64,000 nucleotides of DNA from Deltaproteobacteria bacterium (GTDB lineage Bacteria > Myxococcota_A > UBA9160 > UBA4427), in assembly GCA_029261835.1 (NCBI GenBank), contig JAJDAO010000069.1, positions 124,001 to 188,000 on the forward strand, in the 5' to 3' direction. Both the position numbers and the translations under genes were made by a program. Shown one piece after another: positions 17,337 through 26,197 of this stretch (positions within the stretch are counted from its first letter, which is position 1; each line of letters starts with the position of its first letter). The notes beneath the pieces were generated by a model that searched no databases, was not told the origin of the DNA, and worked only from the letters and a program-made list of their open reading frames with translations.

Positions 17337-18311
17337 TCAGCTATCCAGACGCGCAGCCACCTCAGCTGCCGCATAGCTGAGGATCAGGTCGGCTCCGGCT
17401 CGCTTGATGCACATGAGCGCCTCTTCCATCGCGCGCTCACCGTCGATCCAACCCCGCTCGGCGGCGGCGTGGATCATCGAGTACTCGCCCGAGACGTGAT
17501 ACGCGGCGATCGGCACGTCGAAGTTGCTCCTGGCATCGGCCACGATATCGAGATAGGCGAGCGCCGGCTTGATCATCAGAACGTCCGCCCCTTCGTCGAG
17601 ATCGAGCTGCATCTCTCGCAGGGCCTCACGCCGGTTGGGCGGATCCATTTGGTAGGCTCGGCGATCGCCGAACTGGGGCGTGCTCTCGGCCGCATCTCGG
17701 AAGGGACCGTAGAACGCGCTGGAGTACTTGGCCGCATAGGACATGATCGGAATGTCGTCGAAGTCGTGATCGTCGAGGATGTGCCGAATCGCTGCCACAC
17801 GGCCATCCATCATGTCTGACGGCGCGACCACGTCCGCACCAGCCCTGGCGTGTGAGAGTGCGGTCTGAGCCAGCCGTTCGACCGAGGGATCATTGAGCAC
17901 TCGACCCTGATCGACGATTCCGCAATGTCCGTGATCCGTGTACTCACAGAGACAGACATCCGTCATGACACAGAGGTCCGGAACACCCGCCTTGATGGCC
18001 GAAACCGCTCGCTGCGTGATGCCATCCTCTGCATCGGCACCGCTGCCACGTGCGTCCTTCTGGCCTGGGATACCGAAGAGGATCACCGCCGGTACACCCA
18101 GATCAGCCACTCGCTTGGCCTCGTCCACGATCTGGTCGAGCGAGAATCGGTAGACACCCGGCATGGAGACGATCGGCTCACGCAGGCCACTCCCCTCGAC
18201 CACGAAGAGCGGCAGGATGAAGTCGTCACACGAGAGCTTGTTCTCCCGAACCATCCGACGAAGAGTCTCGCTGCGGCGCAGCCGGCGCAGCCGATCGCGG
18301 GGAAAGCTCAT
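17337..18311 (-). CDS. hemB: Delta-aminolevulinic acid dehydratase (porphobilinogen synthase)
   Basis: A 324-residue enzyme that joins two 5-aminolevulinates into porphobilinogen. The zinc-site cysteines are in [13 protein letters not shown] (three Cys, so zinc-dependent type), the two active-site lysines are in [19 protein letters not shown] and [11 protein letters not shown], and [11 protein letters not shown] opens the protein. The frame extends upstream to 18485, but the ATG at 18311 gives the family N terminus and overlaps the stop of the cobA-hemD gene (ATGA), so the genes are translationally coupled. Confidence 0.95.
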   Translation of the reverse strand: MSFPRDRLRRLRRSETLRRMVRENKLSCDDFILPLFVVEGSGLREPIVSMPGVYRFSLDQIVDEAKRVADLGVPAVILFGIPGQKDARGSGADAEDGITQRAVSAIKAGVPDLCVMTDVCLCEYTDHGHCGIVDQGRVLNDPSVERLAQTALSHARAGADVVAPSDMMDGRVAAIRHILDDHDFDDIPIMSYAAKYSSAFYGPFRDAAESTPQFGDRRAYQMDPPNRREALREMQLDLDEGADVLMIKPALAYLDIVADARSNFDVPIAAYHVSGEYSMIHAAAERGWIDGERAMEEALMCIKRAGADLILSYAAAEVAARLDS

Positions 18312-19927
18312 GTCTCCTCCTCCTGCTCTTCCTGCTCGCGGCTCTCCTGACGAAGCGCCGCCACGTGAGCCACCAGTCCGTGGACGAGCTCGTTCACGTC
18401 GGGCCTCTCCGGCACCACGTCCGGTGCAAATCCCGCTTCGTGAAGTGCTCGGGCCGTGGTAGAGCCGATCGCGGCGATTGTGCAACGGGAAACCGCTGCG
18501 CGCGCGGACTCGTCCAGCAGATCGCTGAAATGATTCACCGTCGATGGACTGGTGAAAGTGAGTACTGGCAGCGATTCCGACACCAAATCGCGACAGAGTT
18601 CGGCACCGTCGACCGCCGGTCTCACGTTGCGATAGACCTGGATGGTGTCGACCCGCGCACCCGCCTCACGTAGCCCATCCGGCAGGACGTTTCTACCGAT
18701 GTCGGAACGTGGGATCAGGACTTGGCGCCCCTCCGGCGACATCGTCTGCAAGATCTCGCGTAGCATCGACTCCGCATCCCCTCGTCCCGACGCGACGAAG
18801 TGTATCGGAAGCCCCGCATCGAGTGCCGCGCGCGCGGTCTTGGCGCCGATACAGAGAACGTGGCCGCCCAGCTTCGCGAACTTCGCGTCGACACCGGCGG
18901 CACGCGCGTGATCTGCGAAGAAACGCACTGCGTTCGAGCTGCCGAAGAGCAGCGCATCGTAACGCTCGAGGTGGTCGAGCGCGGCATTGATCTCGGCCAG
19001 CGTCTCTCGGTCGCTCGGTGCAACCAGCTCGATCAGCGGCATCAGGACCGGCGTCGCCCCGGCGTCGCGTAGAGCGGAGGTGAGCTCGCCCGATTGGAGG
19101 CTCGCTCGAGTCACGAGTACGCGCATGCCGTGGAGCGGCATCGTCTCCCTCCAGGCGAGCTGATCGCGCAGCGACACAACGTCGCCCACCACCACCGCCG
19201 CGGGCGCTCCCAGGCCGGCATCGGCCACGCGCCGCGGCAGCGCGGCCAACGTGCTGACCACCACCTGCTGCTCCGGCAGCGTGCCATCCATCACCGCCGC
19301 AGCGGGCGTCTCGGGCGCCTTGCCGCTCTCGATCATCCTCTCGACGAGCTCGGGAAGGTTCCGCATTCCCATCAGAATCACCAGCGTGTCGACAGCGCTT
19401 GCGAGCTCGTGCCAGCGTGTCTGCCGAGCTGCGCGGGTGGGATCCTTGTGCCCGGTCACCACGGCAAAAGAGGCCGCATGACGCCGATCCGTGACGGGGA
19501 TTCCCGCGTAGGCCAGGGCTGCCACGGCCGAACTCACGCCAGGCACGACCTCGAAGGGAATGCCGGCCTCCACGCAGGCAGAGGCCTCCTCGCCACCGCG
19601 CCCGAAGACGAATGGATCCCCGCCCTTGAGGCGCACCACCCGCTTGCCTGCCAGAGCGTGCTCGACCAACAACGCGTTGATCTCGTCCTGCGTCCGGGTG
19701 GGATGAGCGTGACCGCGCTTGCCCACGTTGATGAGCAGAGCTCCGTCGGGCGCCAGTAACAGCAGCTCCGCACTCGTCAGCTCGTCGTAGAGGACGACCT
19801 CGGCCCGCCCCAGCAACTCGACACCCCGAACCGTGATGAGCCCCGGGTCGCCGGGACCCGCCCCGACCAGGAAGACCCGCCCGCCGGTGACGCGAAGCGG
19901 AGGACGCGACCCATGCCCGCCGCTCAA
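18308..19927 (-). CDS. cobA-hemD: Fused uroporphyrinogen-III methyltransferase / uroporphyrinogen-III synthase
   Basis: A 539-residue fusion. Residues about 15-260 are SUMT (CobA): [23 protein letters not shown] and the [14 protein letters not shown] loop that binds S-adenosylmethionine. Residues about 270-530 are Hem[22 protein letters not shown], with a long Rossmann-like pair of lobes ending [15 protein letters not shown] ... [12 protein letters not shown]. HemD cyclises hydroxymethylbilane; CobA diverts its product to siroheme or cobalamin. The TTG at 19927 overlaps the hemC stop (TTGA). The same fusion is known in clostridia and deltaproteobacteria. Confidence 0.93.
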   Translation of the reverse strand: MSGGHGSRPPLRVTGGRVFLVGAGPGDPGLITVRGVELLGRAEVVLYDELTSAELLLLAPDGALLINVGKRGHAHPTRTQDEINALLVEHALAGKRVVRLKGGDPFVFGRGGEEASACVEAGIPFEVVPGVSSAVAALAYAGIPVTDRRHAASFAVVTGHKDPTRAARQTRWHELASAVDTLVILMGMRNLPELVERMIESGKAPETPAAAVMDGTLPEQQVVVSTLAALPRRVADAGLGAPAAVVVGDVVSLRDQLAWRETMPLHGMRVLVTRASLQSGELTSALRDAGATPVLMPLIELVAPSDRETLAEINAALDHLERYDALLFGSSNAVRFFADHARAAGVDAKFAKLGGHVLCIGAKTARAALDAGLPIHFVASGRGDAESMLREILQTMSPEGRQVLIPRSDIGRNVLPDGLREAGARVDTIQVYRNVRPAVDGAELCRDLVSESLPVLTFTSPSTVNHFSDLLDESARAAVSRCTIAAIGSTTARALHEAGFAPDVVPERPDVNELVHGLVAHVAALRQESREQEEQEEET

Positions 19928-20868
19928 GGGGGTGCCCCCTCGGCGCCCTCGCGTCGGAGCTGCTCGAGAATCTCACCACCGCCGGCCTCGAGAACCGCCT
20001 CGGCCAACTGCTCGCCCAGACGCGCCGCCTCGGCCGGCGGCCCGACCCGCTCTGCCCGCGCGATGCGGCCGCCGTCGGCGCTGGCGACGAGCCCGCGCAG
20101 GCGGATGAGATCGGGAGAAGTGCGCTCGCAGAACGCCGCCAGCGGAACGGTGCAATCGCCCTCGAGGCGGCGCAGGAAGCTGCGCTCGGCGGCCACCGCC
20201 ACTTCGGCATCGGGCTCGGTCAACGAGGCCAGGTCGGCCACGAGCGGGTCGTCGTCACGGGCCTCGAGCGCAAGTGCGCCCTGGCACACGGCCGGCAGCA
20301 GCAAGTCGGTCGAAATGCGCTCGCTGATGACCGAAGACCTCTGCAGTCGATCGAGGCCCGCACAGGCGAGTACCACGGCCGCCAGATTCTCGCTCTCGAT
20401 CTTCCCAATGCGCGTGGGAACGTTGCCGCGCAGCGGAACGATCTCCAGATCGGGACGCAGCGCGAGGATCTGCGAGGTTCGACGCGTGCTGCCGGTGCCG
20501 ATCCGGGCACCACGCGGCAACGCCGAGAGCGTCGCGCCCGTCTCGCGGGCCACCAGTGCGTCCCTCGGATCCACCCGCTCGGGGAAGGCCGCCAGCGTCA
20601 GATCGGGCGCCAGAACCGCCGGCAGATCCTTGGCGCTGTGGATCGCCACATCGGCTCGCCCCTCCAGCAGGGCCTCTTCGATCTCCTTGACGAAGAGCCC
20701 CTTGCCGCCAATCTTCGCCAACGAGACATTCTGGATTCGATCACCCGTAGTCTTGATGACGACCAGCTCGGTCTCGGCGCCCAGCTCGGATTGAATCCTC
20801 GCCGCGATGTACTCCGCCTGTGCGAGTGCAAGGTCGCTGCCCCGGGTAGCTATTCTGACCTTCTTCAT
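19924..20868 (-). CDS. hemC: Porphobilinogen deaminase (hydroxymethylbilane synthase)
   Basis: A 314-residue enzyme that links four porphobilinogens. It opens KVRIATRGSDLALAQAEYIA, contains HSAKDLPA and LPRGARIGTGSTRRTSQIL, and the dipyrromethane-cofactor Cys is in LEGDCTVPLAAF (about residue 240). The ATG at 20868 overlaps the hemA stop by 4 bp, and its own stop overlaps the cobA-hemD start, so expression is coupled across the operon. Confidence 0.95.
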   Translation of the reverse strand: MKKVRIATRGSDLALAQAEYIAARIQSELGAETELVVIKTTGDRIQNVSLAKIGGKGLFVKEIEEALLEGRADVAIHSAKDLPAVLAPDLTLAAFPERVDPRDALVARETGATLSALPRGARIGTGSTRRTSQILALRPDLEIVPLRGNVPTRIGKIESENLAAVVLACAGLDRLQRSSVISERISTDLLLPAVCQGALALEARDDDPLVADLASLTEPDAEVAVAAERSFLRRLEGDCTVPLAAFCERTSPDLIRLRGLVASADGGRIARAERVGPPAEAARLGEQLAEAVLEAGGGEILEQLRREGAEGAPP

Positions 20869-22247
20869 TCGATCTCGCCGTCCTCGGACTTCTGCTCCCC
20901 GCTCACTGACGGGCGATCCGCATCGCCGTCGGTGGCCAGAGCCAGCTGCTCGTCGATCTCTGCACCAGGGGCACTGGGATCATCGAGACCGAAGAGAGCA
21001 CGTGCCTCCTCGAGCACAGCGAGTCCCTCTTCGCGATCCGTCTGCGCACCCAATCGAGCAAGCGGGGGATGGAGAATCTTGTTCACGACGGCTCGCGTCA
21101 TGGCCTCGACCGTCTCGCGCTGTTCCCGCGTGAGATCGAGCTTTGACAGCACCCTTGCCAGCTCTCGCTCGCGCACGGATTCCGCCCGGGCGCGAAGGTG
21201 GCGAATCGTCGGGACCGCTCGCAGGGCGACCATCCAGCCCGCAAAGCGCTCCTGCTCCTCGAAGACGATGCGCTCTCCCTGCAGCGACTCGCGGCGGCGC
21301 TCCTCCTCGTTCGCCGCTGCGACAGCTTGCAAGTCATCGATGTCATAGAGGTAGGCGTTGTCGAGCTCGTTCACCGACGGGTCGATGTTGCGCGGCACAC
21401 CGATGTCGATGAGGAAGATCGGACGTTTGCGCCGCGCGCGCAGCGCACGTCGCATCTTCTCGGAGGTAAGGAACGGCGCGTCGCCACCGATGCACGAGAG
21501 CACCACATCGCTGGTCTCGAGCAGTCCTTCGACCTCGTCGAGGGCGTGGGCAGTGGCGTTGAAGCGTGCGGCCAGCCCTTCCGCCCGCGAACGCGTACGG
21601 TTCACCACCCGCTGAGCACCCAGTCCCTCGCGCTGCAGGGCGAAGAGCGCCATCTCGATCATCTCGCCCGCCCCGATCATCAGCGCGGTCTTGTCGTTCA
21701 GATCCTCGAAGATCTGACGGGCCAGATCGACCGCGACGCGGGCAACCGACACCGGTCGGTGTGCAATTCGCGTCTCATTCTTGACGCGTTTGGCCGTGGC
21801 GAAAGCGCGCTGAAAGAGGCGCGAGAGAATGGGGCCACAGCTGCCGCTCTCAAGGGCGCCGCGGTACGCCTCCTTCATCTGACCAAGGATTTGCGGCTCT
21901 CCCACGACCATCGAATCGATGGCGGACGCCACGCGAAAGACGTGCGCGGTCGCTTCATCGCCGACGTGCTCGTAGAGATGATCCTCGAGCTTCGCTCCGC
22001 CGGGCAACGGCGCTCCCGCGCTGAGTTCGCTAGCGAAGAAGCGATCGAGCCGCTCCCGTGCCAACTCGATCTGGCGCGTCGTGACCAGGACCTCGACACG
22101 GTTGCAGGTAGAGACCAGCACTGCCTCTTCGATCTCGTCAGTGGCCACCAGCTTCTGAAGCGCGGCGCGCGTATCGTCGACGACGAAGCGCTCGCGCACG
22201 TGAACCGGCGCGGTACGGTGGTTCATTCCCAGCAGCAGGATCTTCAC
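20865..22247 (-). CDS. hemA: Glutamyl-tRNA reductase
   Basis: A 460-residue enzyme of the C5 pathway that reduces glutamyl-tRNA to glutamate-1-semialdehyde. It begins KILLLGMNHRTAPVHVRERF; the catalytic Cys is in VLVSTCNRVEVLV (about residue 50), the substrate region is VASAIDSMVVGEPQILGQMK, and the NADPH domain has MIGAGEMIEMAL. The C-terminal dimerisation helices are present with an acidic tail. The GTG at 22247 overlaps the stop of the upstream ccsA-like gene (GTGA), which fixes the start although the frame runs to 22415. Confidence 0.95.
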   Translation of the reverse strand: MKILLLGMNHRTAPVHVRERFVVDDTRAALQKLVATDEIEEAVLVSTCNRVEVLVTTRQIELARERLDRFFASELSAGAPLPGGAKLEDHLYEHVGDEATAHVFRVASAIDSMVVGEPQILGQMKEAYRGALESGSCGPILSRLFQRAFATAKRVKNETRIAHRPVSVARVAVDLARQIFEDLNDKTALMIGAGEMIEMALFALQREGLGAQRVVNRTRSRAEGLAARFNATAHALDEVEGLLETSDVVLSCIGGDAPFLTSEKMRRALRARRKRPIFLIDIGVPRNIDPSVNELDNAYLYDIDDLQAVAAANEEERRRESLQGERIVFEEQERFAGWMVALRAVPTIRHLRARAESVRERELARVLSKLDLTREQRETVEAMTRAVVNKILHPPLARLGAQTDREEGLAVLEEARALFGLDDPSAPGAEIDEQLALATDGDADRPSVSGEQKSEDGEIE

Positions 22248-23035
22248 GTGAGGATCTCCACACCCACCACCGCGAAGAGCAGAAACACAAAGCCCGCGAC
22301 CGCGCTCGCCGCCGCTTGCCGCGCACCCTGCCGCCCCGCAAAGCGTGCGGCGGTGAGTCCGGCGTAGATCCCCCAGGCGACCATCGTCCAGATCTGGTGG
22401 CCCGTGCCGGTCCACGGCGTCCCCTCCGCGCTCTGCAGCCAGAACGAGCCTGTCACGACCCCCAGCGTGAGCAAGGTGAAGCCCACCGCCAGCGATGCGA
22501 CATTGACGCGATCAAGCGCCTCCAGGGAGGGGAGGCGAAAGCCCCGCCCGATCGGGCGCTTGGTCTTGATACGTCGATGCTCCAGCAGGAAGAAGACGCC
22601 CGACAGACCGGCAATCCCCAGCAACGCCATCCCGGCGCTGCCGAGAAGTACATGAGCATGCGGCAGCGAGTGGCTGGCCCCGACCACTTCCTTCTGCGCA
22701 CTAGGCGTGGTGAAGGAGGCGAGGAAGACGGCGAGAAAAGCGACCGGCCCGACGACGGCGGCCAACCCCGCCAGCCGCATACGCCACATGAAGGCCAGCA
22801 GAGCGATCACGCCTATCCAGGCCGTGAAGGAGGTCGCCAGCGGCAGGCTGGTCAGTGGGGGGACGGATTCGAGCTGGTGCAGAGTCGCGAACGCGAGAGC
22901 ATGAACCAGAGCACCAGCCGCCAACCCCCAGACCGCACCGTGACTGATGCGGGTCGACGGCAACGCAATCCCGAGCAGCGCTCCGACACCCGCCGCGAGA
23001 TAGATGGCGGCCGCAGTCTGTTGAAAATCGATCAC
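22244..23035 (-). CDS. CcsA/HemX-type cytochrome c assembly membrane protein
   Basis: A 263-residue protein with about eight membrane segments. The conserved central part (HSLPHAHVLLGSAGMALLGIAGLSGVFFLLEHRRIK) and the region near GTPWTGTGHQIWTMVAWGIYAG hold the His residues and a Trp-rich stretch of the CcsA/CcmC/HemX family, which handle heme or help glutamyl-tRNA reductase. Its position directly before hemA matches HemX in Bacillus and ccsA-like genes in Geobacter. First gene of the tetrapyrrole operon; GTG start at 23035. Confidence 0.85.
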   Translation of the reverse strand: MIDFQQTAAAIYLAAGVGALLGIALPSTRISHGAVWGLAAGALVHALAFATLHQLESVPPLTSLPLATSFTAWIGVIALLAFMWRMRLAGLAAVVGPVAFLAVFLASFTTPSAQKEVVGASHSLPHAHVLLGSAGMALLGIAGLSGVFFLLEHRRIKTKRPIGRGFRLPSLEALDRVNVASLAVGFTLLTLGVVTGSFWLQSAEGTPWTGTGHQIWTMVAWGIYAGLTAARFAGRQGARQAAASAVAGFVFLLFAVVGVEILT

Positions 23036-23116
23036 CGCAGGACTCCGGCTCCCCGCTCGGGGGCGGCGTTCTCTTTGGGGGAGGAGCGTACCGACGAACG
23101 CTCCGAGAGGCTCCCG

Positions 23117-23146
23117 AGTATAGGATCTGAGGGCCCCAGACGTCGA
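23117..23146 (-). promoter_or_regulatory. Candidate promoter of the hem operon
   Basis: On the minus strand TATACT (23117-23122) is a good -10 box; 18 nt upstream is TCGACG (23141-23146), a 4/6 match to -35. It sits in the 117-bp gap between the macrodomain gene and the ccsA-like gene, about 82 bp before the latter's start. Confidence 0.45.
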
Positions 23147-23152
23147 GCAGCG

Positions 23153-23692
23153 TCAGCGCTTCTTCAATCGCTCCATCTGGGCGGAGATCCGGGCGGCGTC
23201 GTTCGCCATCTCGAAGACGCGGTAGGCCGGCTCGCCGAAGAGCACGAAGCGGATTTCCTCCAGGGAGGTGTCGGTCTCGAAATGCCGGCGGGCCTCCTCG
23301 AGCGAGATCTCGGCGCAGCGCTGCATGGACAAACCACCGATCCCGGCGCCGACGGCGGGGAAGGCCACGCTGTGCAGACCCTCGCGTGCAGCCAGCTCCA
23401 GGCTGGCACGCACGGCGTCTCGCACGCTCCGTTCGTTCGCAGACCCGCCCGGCGGCATGCCGGCCGCATGAATCACGAAACTTGCTGGCAAGTTGCCGGC
23501 TTCCGTCCGCACCGCCGTACCCAGCGGAATGGCGCCGATGGCGTCGCACTCCTCTTGAATCGAGGGGCCTCCGCGCTCGCGAATCGCACCCGCCACACCC
23601 GCTCCCAGAACCAGAGCGCTGTTGGCCGCGTTCACGATGGCGTCGACCTCCTGCGAGGTGAGATCTCCCTCGACCAACACGATGCGCCCCAT
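23153..23692 (-). CDS. Macrodomain (ADP-ribose binding/hydrolase) protein
   Basis: A 179-residue stand-alone macrodomain. It opens RIVLVEGDLTSQEVDAIVNAANSALVLGAGVAGAI: the Asp after GD and the Asn pair NAAN with G-GVAGAI form the ADP-ribose site. The second binding loop is AFPAVGAGIGGLSM. This is the YmdB/TM-type pattern, whose members deacetylate O-acetyl-ADP-ribose or remove ADP-ribose from proteins. The ATG at 23692 overlaps the stop of the upstream DHS-like gene (TGATG), so the two are co-translated. Last gene before the hem promoter. Confidence 0.9.
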   Translation of the reverse strand: MGRIVLVEGDLTSQEVDAIVNAANSALVLGAGVAGAIRERGGPSIQEECDAIGAIPLGTAVRTEAGNLPASFVIHAAGMPPGGSANERSVRDAVRASLELAAREGLHSVAFPAVGAGIGGLSMQRCAEISLEEARRHFETDTSLEEIRFVLFGEPAYRVFEMANDAARISAQMERLKKR

Positions 23693-24720
23693 CACTTCTC
23701 CCGTCCGCACGGCTCGCTTCCCTCGCCCGGCACGCTCGCGCCACTTTCGGACCGGCGACCCGCTCCGGGCCCGCCGGCCGCGGTCTCGATGAGACCCGCC
23801 GCAAGCAGCGGCACCAAGATCTCGTGGTGCCCGACGAGCGAGATTCCCCGGCCGCCGAGTCGGGTCGGCCGGTCGACCACATTGTTCAGTGGGCGGTAGT
23901 GGCGTACGAAGTCGAGATCCACGGTGGTGAATTGTTCGACGCGATTGCCGAGGTTGCGCGCCAACGCGAGCGCCTTGAGAAAGACCTCTGGCAGGATCAC
24001 CGCGGAGCCGACATTGAAGAAGACGCCCCCTTGCAGCCCCGCCACCAGGCCGGCCAGCGTCTCGAAGTCGCGATAGCTGGTCGACCCGAGCGCGGCGCCA
24101 TCCGCACTCGGGTGCATGTGGTGGACATCGGTGCCGATAGCGGCGTGCACGGTGGCGGGCAGACCGAGGCGCACCGCTGCGGCGAGCACAGAGCGGCCGC
24201 TCTCTGGGTAATCGCCCTCCAGGATCTCGCGTCCAACCGCCTCACCCATACCGAGGCCCTGATCCGCACCACGGGAAATCGCACGGTTCAGCCGCTCCGC
24301 CGTCTCCTTGGCCATCCCAAAGGTGCCTTCGTCGAGAGACTCGGCCACGTCCTCGCTGGTCCGGCCCATCATGGCCAACTCGAGGTCGTGCACACAGCCC
24401 GCGCCGTTCATCATCAACGCGCTCACGACACGGCGCTCCATCAAGTCGACCACCACCGGTGCCAATCCGGTCTTGATGAGGTGTGCGCCGAAGCCCCAGA
24501 TGACGGTGTGTCGCTCGATACAGGCTCTCGCCCACGCAGCCACGACGGCGCGTAATTCGGCGGCGCCGAGCAGATCGGGCAGCGAGTCGAGAAACTCGCT
24601 GAAGCTCGCTCCCTCGCGATGCGGCTGCGCCTCATCGCCCGCGTGCACCTTGCTGGCCCGTTGCCGGGCGGAGACCGTGCGAAGCTTCGTGCGATCAATC
24701 TTCTTCACTCGGCGACTCAT
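23692..24720 (-). CDS. Deoxyhypusine-synthase-like conserved protein
   Basis: A 342-residue protein. The pattern VIWGFGAHLIKTGLAPVVVDLMERRVVSALMMNGAGCVHDLELAM resembles the NAD-binding half of deoxyhypusine synthase (its LGYTSNLI..GI stretch), and the later GGVFFNVGSAVILPEVFLKALALAR aligns with the GGGVVKHH region. The catalytic Lys of true deoxyhypusine synthase seems replaced (VILPE), so it is probably not that enzyme. His-rich THVHHMHPSADGAA-like sequence (about residue 200) may bind metal or substrate. It overlaps the macrodomain gene. This family placement is by eye and moderate at best. Confidence 0.55.
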   Translation of the reverse strand: MSRRVKKIDRTKLRTVSARQRASKVHAGDEAQPHREGASFSEFLDSLPDLLGAAELRAVVAAWARACIERHTVIWGFGAHLIKTGLAPVVVDLMERRVVSALMMNGAGCVHDLELAMMGRTSEDVAESLDEGTFGMAKETAERLNRAISRGADQGLGMGEAVGREILEGDYPESGRSVLAAAVRLGLPATVHAAIGTDVHHMHPSADGAALGSTSYRDFETLAGLVAGLQGGVFFNVGSAVILPEVFLKALALARNLGNRVEQFTTVDLDFVRHYRPLNNVVDRPTRLGGRGISLVGHHEILVPLLAAGLIETAAGGPGAGRRSESGASVPGEGSEPCGREK

Positions 24721-25001
24721 ACTCGATCAACCCCCCAAGTCGAGCTGATGTCCGGACACCCTCTCACCTTGGGGGAAAGAATAACGCGGATGACAGCGCT
24801 TCCGCCGCGCGTAGCAGCCAACCATCTGACTGCTATGCTGGCTCGACTCCGCGCTGAGTTCTCGCGAGTGAATTCACCGAGCCGGTGAGACGCTCGAGGG
24901 CGGTGCGTGGGCCGAGGACCTCAGAGATTCTGTCGGGTCCCGATCAAGCCTCTGGCCTTGTGACGTAAGAGCAGGGCGACGCGCCCGCGGGAGACAACTC
25001 G

Positions 25002-25325
25002 ATGGCAGATATCGTAGACGTGACCGACAGCAACTTCGAGGCGGAGGTGCTCCAGGCCGAGCAGCCGGTCATCGTCGACTTCTGGGCAGAGTGGTGCGCA
25101 CCGTGTCGGGCCATCGCGCCTATCATCAAGGAACTCGCGGGCGAGTACGACGGCAAAGCGAAGATGGTGAAGCTCAACGTCGACGACTCACCGAAGACGG
25201 CCGGAAACTACGGCATCCGGTCGATCCCGAGCGTACTTGCCTTCAAGAACGGCGAGGTGGTCGAGCAGCTCATGGGCGCCCGCCCCAAGTCGGCCTTCGT
25301 GGAGATGATCGACAAGCTCGTCTGA
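25002..25325 (+). CDS. trxA: Thioredoxin
   Basis: A 107-residue thioredoxin of normal length. The redox site is WAEWCAPCRAI (Cys about 33 and 36; the usual WCGPC has Ala in place of Gly), with the buried Asp in VIVDFWAEW, the cis-Pro in IRSIPSVLAFKNGEVV and a C-terminal amphipathic helix. It acts as a general cytoplasmic disulfide reductase. ATG at 25002 follows a GGGAGA. It converges on the HAD gene with only 4 bp between stops. Confidence 0.95.
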   Translation: MADIVDVTDSNFEAEVLQAEQPVIVDFWAEWCAPCRAIAPIIKELAGEYDGKAKMVKLNVDDSPKTAGNYGIRSIPSVLAFKNGEVVEQLMGARPKSAFVEMIDKLV

Positions 25326-25329
25326 GCCC

Positions 25330-26127
25330 TCACTCGCCGTCGAGTTCAGGCCCCGTGCCCGCGCCGCCATTGCTCGCATCGTCTGCGTCGGGAGTCGGCG
25401 TCGGTGCTTCGAAGAAGCGCACTGGCCAGTGTCGCTTCACGGCCGCGCGGTAGAGCAGCGGATCGGGATTGACCACCACCGGGTGGCCCACCAAGTCGAG
25501 CAGAGGAAGGTCTGTCACGGAATCCGTGTAGAAATAGCTCTTGGCGAGGTCGACCGTCTCTGCATCGATGAACTGCTGCAGCCAGTAGATCTTGCCTTCC
25601 TCGAAGCAGATCGGCTCGATTACCCTTCCGGTGAAGACACCGTCCTTCACTTCGAGCCGGGTGTGTACGATGTGCTCGACACCCAGGTACTGGGCAACCG
25701 GCTCTACGATGAAACGGGTGGCACCCGACACGATGCAGATGATATGGCCGCTGGCCTGATGCTGTTGGATGCTGCGCACGGCCTCCGGGTAGATGGCCGG
25801 CAGGATCGCCCTGGCGAAGAGCTCCTGTGCCTCCACCAGGAGATCCTCTTCCCGTCGTCCCCTGAACTCCTGCATCATGGCCTTGGTCCACGAAAGGATG
25901 TCGAGCACGCCGAGCTTGTACTGCACGTAGGAGCCAAGGCCTCTCACGAGTTCCCAGCCGTCGATCTCGCCACGCTCGTAGCGGCTCTTCATGTAGACGG
26001 AGCCCGAGTTCTCGCAGATGAGCGTCTTGTCCAGATCGAAGAAAGCGGCTGTCCGCGGCCTCTTGGACACATCTCTCCCGGCGGTGGCGGGCTCGAGGAT
26101 TCCGGTCATCCGGCTGGATTCTACCAT
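25330..26127 (-). CDS. HAD-IB family phosphatase (SerB-like)
   Basis: A 265-residue HAD hydrolase. Motif I is FFDLDKTLICENSGS (nucleophile Asp about residue 32), motif II is IVSGATRFIVEPVA, and motif III/IV is TDSVTDLPLLDLVGHPVVVNPDPLL with the expected acids. The cap resembles HAD-IB enzymes such as phosphoserine phosphatase-like proteins and lysophosphatidic-acid phosphatases; substrate unknown. The end is low-complexity. Start is ATG at 26127 (ATG at 26109 is possible). It is downstream of the aldolase gene on the same strand. Confidence 0.88.
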   Translation of the reverse strand: MVESSRMTGILEPATAGRDVSKRPRTAAFFDLDKTLICENSGSVYMKSRYERGEIDGWELVRGLGSYVQYKLGVLDILSWTKAMMQEFRGRREEDLLVEAQELFARAILPAIYPEAVRSIQQHQASGHIICIVSGATRFIVEPVAQYLGVEHIVHTRLEVKDGVFTGRVIEPICFEEGKIYWLQQFIDAETVDLAKSYFYTDSVTDLPLLDLVGHPVVVNPDPLLYRAAVKRHWPVRFFEAPTPTPDADDASNGGAGTGPELDGE

Positions 26128-26197
26128 GACATCTCAGCACTCGGCCGCAGAGCGCCGCCAGAGTGCGACACGGTAGCCTGATCTGCGGTGGGCCGAC

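Noticed and set aside
25090..25130. WCAPC instead of WCGPC in thioredoxin.
   Set aside because: This variant is common in bacterial thioredoxins and does not suggest a new function.
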